A DNA stretch of 64,000 nucleotides from Pseudomonadota bacterium (GTDB taxonomy: Bacteria; Pseudomonadota; Gammaproteobacteria; Steroidobacterales; JBCBZW01): assembly GCA_039815145.1 (NCBI GenBank), contig JBCBZW010000017.1, positions 1-64,000 on the forward strand, read 5' to 3'. The notes under the pieces are model-generated. The model did not search any database. It was not told the origin of the DNA and saw only the letters and a program-made list of their open reading frames with translations. Within the stretch, counting starts at the first letter, position 1, and each line of letters opens with the position of its first letter. Below, piece after piece: positions 37,950-47,234 of this stretch. Made by a program: the position numbers and the translations under genes.

Positions 37950-39732
37950 AGGGACCTTCCTGTAGCCAGCGATCCGGATCCGCGAAGGTCACGCGGAAGA
38001 CCGCGCCACAGCCTTGGAGGGGCGTATAGGCGAGCGCGCCGCCGCTGCCCTCGCAGAGCTGGCGAGCGATGAACAGGCCCAAGCCTGTGCCCCCGTGGTG
38101 GCTGGTGAAGAACGGTTCAAACATACGCTCCACCGCATTCTGCTCGACCCCAGGGCCGTAGTCGATGACTTCCAGGAACGGCCGGCGGCTGCTCGACACG
38201 CGTCCCGTGCGCAGGTGGATGCCGACCCCATCGGCGTTGGGAGCGCCGTACTTGAGGGCGTTGTCGCACAGATTCCAGGTCACCTGGTGCAGGTGGGTGG
38301 GGTCCATGCGCACGTCGATGGCGCCGGCGTTGTGCAGGGTGCACACCGCCCCTTCGTGCAGTTGGTGTGACGCGGCGTACTCGGCGGCGAAGCCGTCAAC
38401 CCAATCCGCCAAGGCGAAGCGCTGCACCTGCGCCAACTCATGGCGTGGGCGAGACAACTGCAGCACATTGTCCACGATGGAGCTGATGCGTTTGGCGTTC
38501 TGGTGAATGATGTCCGTGAGTCGCTGATCGCCCGAGGTTAGCGAGGGCGATTCACCCAGCAACTGCGCGGCGTGGCTCATCGCGCCCACGGGGTTGCGGA
38601 TCTCATGGGCGATGCTGGCGCTGAGCCGACCGAGGGCCGCCAGCTTGGACTGCTGGGCCCGCTCGGCGATCAAGCTCTGGTCTTCGAGGAAGATGAGCAG
38701 GGCGGACGGGCGATCGCGACCGAGTTCAGCGATCTGGGGCAACAACATCGCCCCGCCGTCTGGGCTCGCCAGCATCGGCGGCTGCGAGCGCAGTCGGGCT
38801 GGGTCTTCACGCCATGCATCGATCACAGTCTGCAGGCGCGGGGAGAAGTCGGCCAAGCGGCGGCCGACGGCCGGTCCCTCCACTTCCAGGGACTGCATCG
38901 CGGCGCCGTTGATGAGGCGGATCTGGTCCGCGGAGTCGACCACCACCAGGCTCTCGCGCAGGTGCTGGATCACGTAGTCGTTGAGCTCCGCCATGTTGGC
39001 GAGGTCCACGCCGCGGCGACGGGCGAGGTCCTCGCTCTCGCGAAGGCGCGTCGCCAGGGGTTGGGCCGCCAAAGCCACCACGAACAGGGTGGCACCTAGC
39101 AATCCCGTCGACATGGAGTTGGCCGCGCCCGAGGGGCCGCTCAGGGTGGCGATGCCGTACTCGGTGAGCAGCGCGATCGCCGCCACCGCGGGCAGCACGC
39201 CCACCTGTCGCCGCTGCATCAGGAGCGAGGCACCGCCGATCGGCACCACCAGCAGGTTACCCAGGCCCGAGGCGATCCCGCCGCTGGCGTACACCAGGGT
39301 GGCGATGGCCAGGATGTCGCCGAGCACCTGGACGTAGACCTGCAGGGACGGCGCTGGCTCACGCCGTGCGATCAGGTAGACCGAACCTACGGCGAGGATC
39401 AGGTAGAGCAGGATCGTGATCAGGAACAGGAGCGGGGCGGCGCTGCCGACCGCCCGCGGCCCCGTCGGCAGGTAGAACAGGGCCAGCAGCAGCACCACGA
39501 CGAGCAGACGGAAGCCGTTCAGCAGGGAGAGCACGCGCCATTGAAAGTCCGCCGGACCGTGCTGTACCTCGGGCACGTCCAGGCCGACCGGCGGGGTCGC
39601 CTCGGCGGCGCTCTGGCTGGACTGGACGCGGTCTTGATTCAAGCGGGCTCCGAGCGGCGTGGGTGGCGAGAGGCCATCGGGAAACCGTCGATGGTCGGCG
39701 GGTGCCTTCGCGGCCGGTGTGCACCGGGTCAC
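37936..39732 (-). CDS. pilS: Sensor histidine kinase PilS
   Basis: The membrane sensor kinase that phosphorylates PilR. The 598-aa product has about six N-terminal transmembrane helices (about residues 68-225), a PAS-like region (about 245-350), the H-box SIAHEIRNP with His376, the N-box HQVTWNLCDNALKYG, and GTGLGLFIARQLCEGSGG. Translation from GTG 39732 gives a 67-residue soluble N-terminus that may be shorter in reality (in-frame GTG codons follow). It is divergent from sucC across 134 bp. Confidence 0.93.
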   Translation of the reverse strand: MTRCTPAAKAPADHRRFPDGLSPPTPLGARLNQDRVQSSQSAAEATPPVGLDVPEVQHGPADFQWRVLSLLNGFRLLVVVLLLALFYLPTGPRAVGSAAPLLFLITILLYLILAVGSVYLIARREPAPSLQVYVQVLGDILAIATLVYASGGIASGLGNLLVVPIGGASLLMQRRQVGVLPAVAAIALLTEYGIATLSGPSGAANSMSTGLLGATLFVVALAAQPLATRLRESEDLARRRGVDLANMAELNDYVIQHLRESLVVVDSADQIRLINGAAMQSLEVEGPAVGRRLADFSPRLQTVIDAWREDPARLRSQPPMLASPDGGAMLLPQIAELGRDRPSALLIFLEDQSLIAERAQQSKLAALGRLSASIAHEIRNPVGAMSHAAQLLGESPSLTSGDQRLTDIIHQNAKRISSIVDNVLQLSRPRHELAQVQRFALADWVDGFAAEYAASHQLHEGAVCTLHNAGAIDVRMDPTHLHQVTWNLCDNALKYGAPNADGVGIHLRTGRVSSSRRPFLEVIDYGPGVEQNAVERMFEPFFTSHHGGTGLGLFIARQLCEGSGGALAYTPLQGCGAVFRVTFADPDRWLQEGPYGRT

Positions 39733-39866
39733 GGTAACGCGAGCGGCTTTTCCAAGGGGCGCAAAACTCCGCGCAGTTTGCGTGGATCCGAAGGGTAATC
39801 GCTACGCGGCGAATGATATGATGCCGCCCTCCCTAACAGCTCACAACGCGGGCGAGTCGCACTTTC

Positions 39867-41039
39867 ATGAATCTTCACGAGTATCAGTCGAAACAACTGT
39901 TCGCCGACGCCGGGATCCCGGTGCCGCCGGGCAAGGCGGTGACCAACGCAGACGACGCGGTCGCCGCGGCGCGCGAGATCGGCACCGAGGTGGTGGTGGT
40001 AAAGGCGCAGGTGCACGCCGGCGGCCGCGGCAAGGGCGGCGGCGTCAAGGTGGTGCGCTCGCCCGAAGAGGCCGGTGAGGCCGCCACGGCGATGCTGGGC
40101 ACCCAACTGGTCACGCCGCAAACCACCGCCGAGGGCTTGCCCGTGGGTGCCGTGCTGGTGGAGGCCGGCTCGGCGATCGCCAAGGAGTTCTACCTAGGGT
40201 TGCTGCTCGACCGAGGTGCGCGTCGGCTGACGTTCCTCGCCTCCGCTGCGGGCGGCATGGACATCGAGCACGTGGCGGCGACCACGCCGGAGAAGATCGT
40301 GCGCGCCGTGGTGAACCCCGCCGCTGGCCTGCAGGCCTTCCAGATCCGACGCCTCGCCTTCGGCCTCGGCCTCACGGAGAAGGAGCAGCTGAAGTCCTTC
40401 TCCAAGATCGTCACCGCGCTCTACGACCTGTACCTGCGCCACGACGCGAGCCTGGTGGAGATCAATCCGCTCATCGTCACCGAGGGCGGCGAGCTGCTCG
40501 CCCTCGATGCGAAGGTCAACATCGAGGACAGCGCGCTCTTCCGCCAGCCAGCCATCGCGCTGTTGCGCGATGAATCGCAGGAGGACGAGATGGAGCGCGT
40601 GGCCCACGACCACGATCTCAACTACGTCTCCCTCGACGGCGACATCGCCTGCATGGTGAACGGCGCCGGCCTCGCCATGGCCACCATGGATATCATCCAG
40701 CTGCACGGCGGGTCGCCGGCCAACTTCCTGGATGTGGGCGGCAACGCGACCAGCGAACGCGTCTCCCACGCCTTCCGCCTGATCCTCTCCAACGAGCGCG
40801 TGACGGCGATCCTGATCAATATCTTCGGCGGCATCGTCCGCTGCGACCTCATCGCCGAGGGCATCATCGACGCGGTGCAGTCCGTCGGCGTGCCGGTGCC
40901 CGTCGTGGTGCGCCTGGAGGGCACCAACGCCGCCAAGGGCCGTGAGCTACTGGCCGCGAGTGGCCTCGCCATCATTCCCGCCGATGATCTGACCGACGCC
41001 GCATCCAAGGTGGTCGCTGCCGCAGGAGAAAAGGCATGA
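39867..41039 (+). CDS. sucC: Succinate--CoA ligase beta subunit SucC
   Basis: The ATP-grasp and CoA-ligase subunit of the TCA-cycle enzyme that makes ATP or GTP from succinyl-CoA. The 390-aa product starts [20 protein letters not shown], with nucleotide-binding [52 protein letters not shown], and [10 protein letters not shown] near the end. The stop overlaps sucD by 4 bp (ATGA). Unlike E. coli, sucCD is not linked to sucAB here. TATGAT at 39817-39822 may be a -10, but no clear -35 goes with it. Confidence 0.97.
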   Translation: MNLHEYQSKQLFADAGIPVPPGKAVTNADDAVAAAREIGTEVVVVKAQVHAGGRGKGGGVKVVRSPEEAGEAATAMLGTQLVTPQTTAEGLPVGAVLVEAGSAIAKEFYLGLLLDRGARRLTFLASAAGGMDIEHVAATTPEKIVRAVVNPAAGLQAFQIRRLAFGLGLTEKEQLKSFSKIVTALYDLYLRHDASLVEINPLIVTEGGELLALDAKVNIEDSALFRQPAIALLRDESQEDEMERVAHDHDLNYVSLDGDIACMVNGAGLAMATMDIIQLHGGSPANFLDVGGNATSERVSHAFRLILSNERVTAILINIFGGIVRCDLIAEGIIDAVQSVGVPVPVVVRLEGTNAAKGRELLAASGLAIIPADDLTDAASKVVAAAGEKA

Positions 41040-41911
41040 GCATCTTGTTGACCGCGGAGAGTCGCGTTATCTGCCAGGGCTTCACCGGTAAGCAGGGCAC
41101 CTTCCACTCCGAGCAGTGCATCGCCTATGGCACGCAATTGGTAGGCGGGGTCACCCCGGGGCGCGCTGGCCAGACCCACCTCGACCGGCCCGTCTTCAAC
41201 ACCTGCCACGACGCGGTCGCCGCCACCGGCGCCGACGTGAGCATGATCTACGTGCCGGGGGCCTTCGCCGCGGATGCCATCCTCGAAGCGGCGGATGCGG
41301 GCATCGGTCTCATCGTCTGCATCACCGAGGGGATTCCGGTGAACGATATGGTGCGCGTGCGCGCCGCCCTCGCCGATTTCCCGGACACCCGTCTGGTGGG
41401 GCCGAACTGTCCGGGCGTGATCACGCCGGGCCAGGCCAAGGTAGGCATCATGCCGGGCATGATCCACACGCCGGGTCGCATCGGGGTGGTGTCTCGGTCG
41501 GGCACGCTCACCTACGAGGCCGTGCATCAGACCACCCAACAGGGCTTGGGCCAGTCGTCCTGCGTCGGCATCGGCGGTGACCCCGTGCGCGGCATGGACT
41601 TCATCGACACCATCGCGCTCTTTTCCGAGGACGAGCAGACCGACGGCATCATCATGGTCGGCGAGATCGGCGGCACCGACGAGGAAGCGGCGGCGGCCTA
41701 CATCAAGGAGCATGTGAGCAAGCCCGTGGTGGCCTACATTGCCGGCGTCACGGCGCCCCCGGGCAAGCGCATGGGCCACGCCGGTGCCATCGTCTCCGGT
41801 GGTCAAGGCACCGCCGAGGCCAAGTTCGAAGCCCTGGAGGCGGCCGGCGTGACCACCGTGCGTTCGCCCGCGGAGCTCGGTAGCGCCATCAAGGCACGCC
41901 TGGGCGGCTGA
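41036..41911 (+). CDS. sucD: Succinate--CoA ligase alpha subunit SucD
   Basis: The CoA-binding subunit with the phosphohistidine loop. The 291-aa product has [61 protein letters not shown], the DP-box [12 protein letters not shown], and the active His about residue 248 in [15 protein letters not shown]. It is translationally coupled to sucC, and its TGA shares a base with the nadE ATG. Confidence 0.97.
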   Translation: MSILLTAESRVICQGFTGKQGTFHSEQCIAYGTQLVGGVTPGRAGQTHLDRPVFNTCHDAVAATGADVSMIYVPGAFAADAILEAADAGIGLIVCITEGIPVNDMVRVRAALADFPDTRLVGPNCPGVITPGQAKVGIMPGMIHTPGRIGVVSRSGTLTYEAVHQTTQQGLGQSSCVGIGGDPVRGMDFIDTIALFSEDEQTDGIIMVGEIGGTDEEAAAAYIKEHVSKPVVAYIAGVTAPPGKRMGHAGAIVSGGQGTAEAKFEALEAAGVTTVRSPAELGSAIKARLGG

Positions 41912-43584
41912 TGGGGGAGCACGAAGGAGGAGGGCAGGCCCGTCGTCTTCGGGTAGCGATCGCTCAGCTCAACCCGATGGTCGGCGACATCGCCGGCAAC
42001 GAACGCCAGATCCTCGAGCAGATGTCGGCGGCCACGGCCGCCGGCGCTGATCTCGTGGCCTTCCCCGAACTGTGCCTGTGCGGCTATCCGCCGGAAGACC
42101 TGCTGTTCCACGGCGGCTTCCGGCACCGGATCGAGACCTCCCTGGAGCGCCTGCGCCAGGCCTCGGCCGAGGTCGTCTCCTTGGTGGGCTATCCCGAGTT
42201 CGATGGCGATGTGATCTACAACGCCGTCGCCGTGCTCCACCGGGGCAAGCAGGTGGCCACCTATCGCAAGCGCATTCGCCCCAACTACGGCGTCTTCGAC
42301 GAAAAGCGCTATTTCCGTCGCGGAGACAAGCCGTGCGTGGTCGAGGTGGCGGGCACGCCCGTCGGCGTGACCATCTGCGAGGACCTGTGGGGTGAGGGGC
42401 CGGTGGAGGAGACCGCCGCCGCCGGCGCCCAGCTCGTCATCAACGTCAACGCATCGCCCTTCGATTTTCAGAAGCAGGCCGAGCGCGAGCGCATCGTCCG
42501 CGAGCGCATCGCCCAAGCGGGCGTGCCCGTGGTGTACGCGCACATGGTGGGCGGTCAGGATGAGCTCATCTTCGATGGGCGCTCCTTCGTCATGGACGCG
42601 CAGGGCGAGCTCGCGATGCGCGCGCCGGCCATGGAGGCGGGGCTTTACCTGGCGGATTTCATAGGTGATGACGGTGCGCTCAGTCCCGTGGCTAGCGAAG
42701 TGCTACCCGAGCCGGACGTGAATGCGCTGATCTACGATGCGCTCGTTCTCGGCGTGCGCGACTACCTGGGTAAGCACCGGTTCCCCGGTGCCCTGGTGGG
42801 GCTGTCCGGTGGCATCGACTCGGGGCTCACGCTGGCGATCGCGGTGGACGCCCTGGGTGCGGAACAGGTGCGCGCGGTGATGATGCCCTCGCGCTTTACC
42901 TCGCAGATGTCGCTGCAGGATGCGCAGCGCCAGGCCGCCAACCTCGGCATTGAGTACGACGTGATCTCCATCGAGCCGATGTTCGAGACAGTGTTGGCGA
43001 GCCTCAAGGATGCCTTTGCAGGCAAGCCCTTCGATACGACCGAAGAGAACATCCAGTCTCGCTGCCGTGGCGTGATCCTGATGGCCCTGTCGAACAAGAC
43101 GGGCCGCTTGCTCCTCACCACGGGCAACAAGAGCGAGATGGCGGTGGGCTACGCCACCCTATATGGCGATATGGCCGGTGGCTTCGCGCCGATCAAGGAT
43201 TGCACCAAGACGCGGGTTTACGAGTTGGCGCGCTACTGCAACACGCGCGGCAAGGAGATGATCCCCGAGCGGGTGATCGAACGGCCGCCGACGGCGGAGC
43301 TGCGCGAGGAGCAGCTAGACAGCGATTCCCTGCCGCCCTACGACGTGTTGGATCCGATCCTCGATGCCCTGATCATCGAAGACCTCGCCGTGAGCGACAT
43401 CGTGGCCCGCGGCTACGATCGCAGCACGGTGATCCGCGTGTTGAGCATGGTGCGCAGGAACGAGTACAAGCGGCGCCAGGCGCCGCCCGGGGTGCGCGTG
43501 AGTCCGCGCGGCTTCGGCCGGGATTGGCGCTACCCGATCACCTCGGGCTACTACCTGGAAGACGGTCCGGCCGCCGAAGACTGA
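41911..43584 (+). CDS. nadE: Glutamine-dependent NAD+ synthetase NadE
   Basis: Makes NAD+ from nicotinate adenine dinucleotide using glutamine ammonia. The 557-aa product has an N-terminal nitrilase-type glutaminase (about residues 10-265) with Glu in FPELCLCGYPPEDLL, Lys in KRIRPNYGVFDEKRYF and Cys in VTICEDLWGEG. The C-terminal synthetase (about 285-550) has the PP-loop LSGGIDSGLTLAIA, TTGNKSEMAVGYATLYGDMAGG and RPPTAELREEQLDSDSLPPY. It abuts sucD (TGATG). The last 34 bp overlap the convergent bamD. Confidence 0.96.
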   Translation: MGEHEGGGQARRLRVAIAQLNPMVGDIAGNERQILEQMSAATAAGADLVAFPELCLCGYPPEDLLFHGGFRHRIETSLERLRQASAEVVSLVGYPEFDGDVIYNAVAVLHRGKQVATYRKRIRPNYGVFDEKRYFRRGDKPCVVEVAGTPVGVTICEDLWGEGPVEETAAAGAQLVINVNASPFDFQKQAERERIVRERIAQAGVPVVYAHMVGGQDELIFDGRSFVMDAQGELAMRAPAMEAGLYLADFIGDDGALSPVASEVLPEPDVNALIYDALVLGVRDYLGKHRFPGALVGLSGGIDSGLTLAIAVDALGAEQVRAVMMPSRFTSQMSLQDAQRQAANLGIEYDVISIEPMFETVLASLKDAFAGKPFDTTEENIQSRCRGVILMALSNKTGRLLLTTGNKSEMAVGYATLYGDMAGGFAPIKDCTKTRVYELARYCNTRGKEMIPERVIERPPTAELREEQLDSDSLPPYDVLDPILDALIIEDLAVSDIVARGYDRSTVIRVLSMVRRNEYKRRQAPPGVRVSPRGFGRDWRYPITSGYYLEDGPAAED

Positions 43585-44483
43585 GCGGCGGCCGTGGTGT
43601 TGGCCGCGTCCGTCGAGCCCTCGCTCGCGGTGGCTGCCTCGAGCGACGGCTCCGAGTCGTCGCGCGGGCGCAGGAAGCGGAAGATCCCCTTGCGATTCGG
43701 CTTCACCGCCTCTTGGCCGTAGGTCTGCGCGAGCACGCGCTCCGTGTCGTCGGACAGATTCTCCAGCCCCAAGCGATCGTAGGCCCGCGTGAGCAGCGCC
43801 AGGGCGTTTTCCGTGGCCGGCGAGTCCGGGTAGTTCTCGAGCACGTAGCGGGCGCGGTTGGCGGCCCCCACGTAGGCGCCGCGCTTCATGTAGAACTCGC
43901 CCACGTACACCTCGTAGGCCGAGAGGCGATTACGCAGGTACACCATGCGTTCGCGCGCATCTTCCGCGTAGGCACTGTTCGGGAACCGTTGCAGGAGCAG
44001 CTGGAAGTAGGAGAAGGAGCGGTACGCATCGTTGGGCGGGCGCTCGGCGATGGAGACGCTGAGCAAGCGCTCCACGAAGTTCACGTCATCTTCGAAGAAC
44101 ACCAGCCCGCGCAGGTAGTAGGCGTAGTCCACGTTGGGATCGCGCGGGTTCTCGATGATGAAGGTGTCCGCGGCGTCGATCGCCTGCTCCGGGCTTCTCG
44201 CCCGGTAGTACACATAAATGAGATCGAGCTTGGCCTGGCGCGCCTGCGGTGAGAAGGGGTGGCGCACGGTCAGCTGCTCGTAGATGGCCACGGCGGCCTG
44301 GAAGGCGCCGAGGCTCAGGGCCCGCTGGGCCTCGTCGTAGAGGAACTGGGGGTCGGCCAGCTTAGCGAGGTCGCTCTGCTTATTGCCGCCACAGCCCACC
44401 GCGCCCAGCGCCAGGACCAGCGCGAGCAGTGCGATACCGAGTTGTCGGCGCCAGCCGCCGGAGAAGTCAAACGCTCTCATCAT
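43551..44483 (-). CDS. bamD: Outer membrane assembly lipoprotein BamD
   Basis: An essential BAM-complex lipoprotein that helps fold outer-membrane proteins. The 310-aa product has a signal peptide with lipobox GAVGC (Cys about residue 31), then five TPR-like repeats: LYDEAQRALSLGAFQAAVAIYEQL, AKLDLIYVYYRARSPEQAIDAADTFI, YFQLLLQRFPNSAYAEDA, VGEFYMKRGAYVGAANRARYVLENYP. The tail after about residue 270 is low-complexity Ser/Ala/Thr. Its last codons are antisense to the 3' end of nadE. It is divergent from rluD. Confidence 0.95.
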   Translation of the reverse strand: MMRAFDFSGGWRRQLGIALLALVLALGAVGCGGNKQSDLAKLADPQFLYDEAQRALSLGAFQAAVAIYEQLTVRHPFSPQARQAKLDLIYVYYRARSPEQAIDAADTFIIENPRDPNVDYAYYLRGLVFFEDDVNFVERLLSVSIAERPPNDAYRSFSYFQLLLQRFPNSAYAEDARERMVYLRNRLSAYEVYVGEFYMKRGAYVGAANRARYVLENYPDSPATENALALLTRAYDRLGLENLSDDTERVLAQTYGQEAVKPNRKGIFRFLRPRDDSEPSLEAATASEGSTDAANTTAAAQSSAAGPSSR

Positions 44484-44598
44484 CGCCCTTTTGTAAGTCC
44501 ACGCGGTGCTCGGGGCAAACGCGCATGATACCGCAGAGGTAGCGCTTCGGGGCTACACTGCCCCACCAATCCCCTGCAAACACCGGTGTCCACGCCGC

Positions 44599-45567
44599 AT
44601 GACGGGCAAGATTTCACTGCAGGCTCGAGTGCCCGAATCCCTGGCCGGTAAGCGCTTTGACCAGGCGCTCGCCCTGATGTTTCCTGATCATTCGCGCTCA
44701 CGCTTGCGCGAATGGATCGATAGCGGCGAGGCACGCCTGGAGGGCGCCCCCGCGAAGCCTAGACAGAAGGTGCTGGGTGGCGAGCAGGTGACCCTGGACG
44801 CGCAGGCCCCGGTGCGGGCCGACGACCTGCCCCAGGACATCCCCCTGCAGGTGGTCTTCGAGGACGAGGCGGTGCTGGTGATCGATAAGCCCGCCGGGCT
44901 CGTCGTGCACCCAGGCGCGGGCAACGCGACCCACACGCTGGTCAACGCCCTGCTCCACCACGACCCCTCCCTCGAGGTGTTGCCGCGCGCCGGGCTCGTG
45001 CACCGCCTGGACAAGCTCACCAGCGGTCTGCTGATGGTGGCGCGCACCCTCGAGGCGCACACGGCACTGGTGGCGGCACTGGAGGCGCGAGACATCACCC
45101 GCCAGTACCGGGCGGTGGCGGTCGGCGAGATGACCGGCGGTGGCACGGTGAACGCGGCGATCGGCCGCCACCCGTCCCGGCGCACGCGGATGGCGGTGCG
45201 GCCGGCGGATGACTCGGCCGCGCGGTCGGCCGTGACCCACTACCGAGTGGCCGAACGCCTGGTGGGGTTCACGGTGGTGGATCTGCGCCTGGAGACCGGT
45301 CGCACCCATCAGATCCGGGTGCACATGGCCCACCTCGGCTACCCCCTGGTGGGGGACCCCGAGTACGGCGGACGTCTGCGCCTGCCGCCCGGTGCCCGTC
45401 CGGTCGCCGTCGAGGCCCTGCGAGGCTTTCGACGCCAAGCCCTGCACGCTGCGCGCTTGGCCTTTGCCCACCCGATGTCGGGCGAGCCGCTCGCCCTGGA
45501 GAGCCCCCTTCCCGAGGACATGGTGGGGCTGCTGGAGGCGCTGCGTCTGCCGAGGGACGGCGCATGA
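44599..45567 (+). CDS. rluD: 23S rRNA pseudouridine synthase RluD
   Basis: Makes pseudouridines 1911, 1915 and 1917 in helix 69 of 23S rRNA. The 322-aa product has an S4 domain (about residues 14-75, [24 protein letters not shown]), then the RluA-family core with catalytic Asp138 in [42 protein letters not shown], and [31 protein letters not shown] 44599 matches family length; the frame is open upstream but in the divergent promoter region. It overlaps pgeF (ATGA). The bamD-rluD divergent pair is also found in E. coli. Confidence 0.95.
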   Translation: MTGKISLQARVPESLAGKRFDQALALMFPDHSRSRLREWIDSGEARLEGAPAKPRQKVLGGEQVTLDAQAPVRADDLPQDIPLQVVFEDEAVLVIDKPAGLVVHPGAGNATHTLVNALLHHDPSLEVLPRAGLVHRLDKLTSGLLMVARTLEAHTALVAALEARDITRQYRAVAVGEMTGGGTVNAAIGRHPSRRTRMAVRPADDSAARSAVTHYRVAERLVGFTVVDLRLETGRTHQIRVHMAHLGYPLVGDPEYGGRLRLPPGARPVAVEALRGFRRQALHAARLAFAHPMSGEPLALESPLPEDMVGLLEALRLPRDGA

Positions 45568-46325
45568 GTGAGGGCCCGCTGCTCACGCCGGACTGGCCCC
45601 TGCCCCCTGGCGTGCGCGCCGTTACCAGCATCCGCACCGGCGCCGGCGCCAGCCGCGCGCCCTGGGACCGCTTCAACCTCGGCGACCACGTGGGCGATGA
45701 CCCGGCGATCGTGGCTGCTAACCGCCGCGAGCTGCAGGCCATGCTCGCTGAGGCACAGCCACGCTGGTTGTCACAGGTGCACGGCACCACGGTGGCCGTC
45801 CTCGATGATCTGCCGGCGGATGGGCAGCCGCCGGTGGCCGACGCTGCGGTGGTGCGCGAGCGGCACACGGCCTGCGCTCTGCTGACCGCGGACTGCCTGC
45901 CGGTTCTGCTGTGTGATACCTCCGGTGCGGTGGTCGGCGCCGCCCACGCCGGGTGGCGCGGTCTGGCAAGTGGCGTGCTGGAGGCGACGGTCGAGGCGAT
46001 GGGAGTGTCCCCTTCGCAACTCACCGCCTGGTTGGGACCCTGCATCTCCCGAGACGCCTTCGAGGTGGGGCCGGAGGTGCGTGCCGCCTTCGCTGCCGAT
46101 GATTCGCAGGGCGCCGCCGATGCCTTTCGCCCCGGTGAGGGAGATCGGTGGTACGCCGACCTACCCTTGCTCGCTGAGCGCCGGTTGCTTCGTCTCGGAC
46201 TGGATCCGCACGCCATCTACCGGTCGCGGGGGTGCACCTATGGCGAGCATGGACGGTTCTATTCCTATCGACGGGACGGCACCTGCGGGCGCATGGCCAG
46301 CCTCATCTGGCGCACGACGGCCTGA
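45564..46325 (+). CDS. pgeF: Purine nucleoside phosphorylase/multicopper-like YfiH (PgeF)
   Basis: A DUF152/YfiH protein; family members act as peptidoglycan editing factor or purine nucleoside phosphorylase/adenosine deaminase. The 253-aa product has the zinc/copper ligand motifs [45 protein letters not shown] and [16 protein letters not shown], and the C-terminal [30 protein letters not shown]. It is translationally coupled to rluD, the same rluD-yfiH-clpB order as in E. coli. Confidence 0.92.
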   Translation: MSEGPLLTPDWPLPPGVRAVTSIRTGAGASRAPWDRFNLGDHVGDDPAIVAANRRELQAMLAEAQPRWLSQVHGTTVAVLDDLPADGQPPVADAAVVRERHTACALLTADCLPVLLCDTSGAVVGAAHAGWRGLASGVLEATVEAMGVSPSQLTAWLGPCISRDAFEVGPEVRAAFAADDSQGAADAFRPGEGDRWYADLPLLAERRLLRLGLDPHAIYRSRGCTYGEHGRFYSYRRDGTCGRMASLIWRTTA

Positions 46326-46352
46326 TCGGATCGCTGCTACCATCCTGCCCCT

Positions 46353-47141
46353 ATGACGAGCTTGCTGTGGATCATCGTCGCCACGTTGGCAGCGGGTCTA
46401 CTGAGCGTGGCCGTGGCCGGGGCATTCCTGTGCTTGCGCGAGGCCTATCGCGTGGCGGCGATGCCGCACATGATCAGCTTCGCCACCGGCGCCTTGCTCG
46501 CCGCGGCGTTGGTGGCGCAGCTCCCGCAAGCGCTGGAGGCGGCCGGCGCGGAGCATTCACGTCTCGTCGCCCTCGTGTTGCTGGGCGGCTTGCTGCTGTT
46601 CTTCATCCTCGAAAAGGCTGTGCTCTGGCGTCACTGCCATCACGATCACTGTGAAGCGCACACCCCGACCCAGCACGACCGTGACGCCGCCTCCGCCACC
46701 CTCGTGCTCGTCGGCGATGCGATCCACAACTTCCTCGACGGGGTCCTGATCGCGGCCGCCTTCCTCACCGATGTCGAGTTGGGCGTGGTCACGGCGCTGG
46801 CGGTGACCGCCCACGAGATTCCCCAGGAGTTGGGAGATGTCGCGGTGTTGCTCAACGCGGGGATGTCTCGGGCGCGCGTGCTGCTGTTGAACGTGCTGGT
46901 GGGGTTGGCGTCGGTGGTCGGGGGCATCGTCGGTTACGTGCTCCTCGCCACCATGACTGACCTGTTGCCTTACGCCCTCACGGTGGCCGCCGCCAGCTTC
47001 TTGTACGTCGCCGTGGCCGACCTCATCCCGGGCTTGCATCAGCGTTTGGGGCTTGCGGCCAGCGTGCAGCAAGTTCTGATGATCGGTATAGGCGTCGGTG
47101 CCGTCCTCCTCATGCAAAGCTGGGTCGGTCACAGCCACTGA
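46353..47141 (+). CDS. ZIP family divalent metal transporter
   Basis: A 262-aa polytopic protein of the ZIP family (zinc/iron uptake). About eight transmembrane helices are visible. Metal-site motifs are HNFLDGVLIAAAFL (helix IV) and TAHEIPQELGDVAVLLNAG (helix V). Between helices III and IV is a His-rich cytoplasmic loop (WRHCHHDHCEAHTPTQH) likely to bind metal. It sits between pgeF and clpB; the exact metal cannot be told from sequence. Confidence 0.92.
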   Translation: MTSLLWIIVATLAAGLLSVAVAGAFLCLREAYRVAAMPHMISFATGALLAAALVAQLPQALEAAGAEHSRLVALVLLGGLLLFFILEKAVLWRHCHHDHCEAHTPTQHDRDAASATLVLVGDAIHNFLDGVLIAAAFLTDVELGVVTALAVTAHEIPQELGDVAVLLNAGMSRARVLLLNVLVGLASVVGGIVGYVLLATMTDLLPYALTVAAASFLYVAVADLIPGLHQRLGLAASVQQVLMIGIGVGAVLLMQSWVGHSH

Positions 47142-47166
47142 GAAGTCGTCAAACCCTTCGCTGCGA

Positions 47167-47194
47167 CTTGAATTGGCGCCTTCGCGCCCCGATA
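47167..47194 (+). promoter_or_regulatory. Sigma-32-like heat-shock promoter of clpB
   Basis: CTTGAA (47167-47172), a 14-bp spacer, and CCCCGATA (47187-47194) closely match the RpoH consensus CTTGAA-N13/14-CCCCATNT. It lies 40-68 bp upstream of the clpB ATG, with GAGGGAGG as ribosome site. ClpB is a classical RpoH target. Confidence 0.75.
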
Positions 47195-47234
47195 CCTCCT
47201 GCCATCAGAATTCCTACGAGGGAGGTGCTCACAC

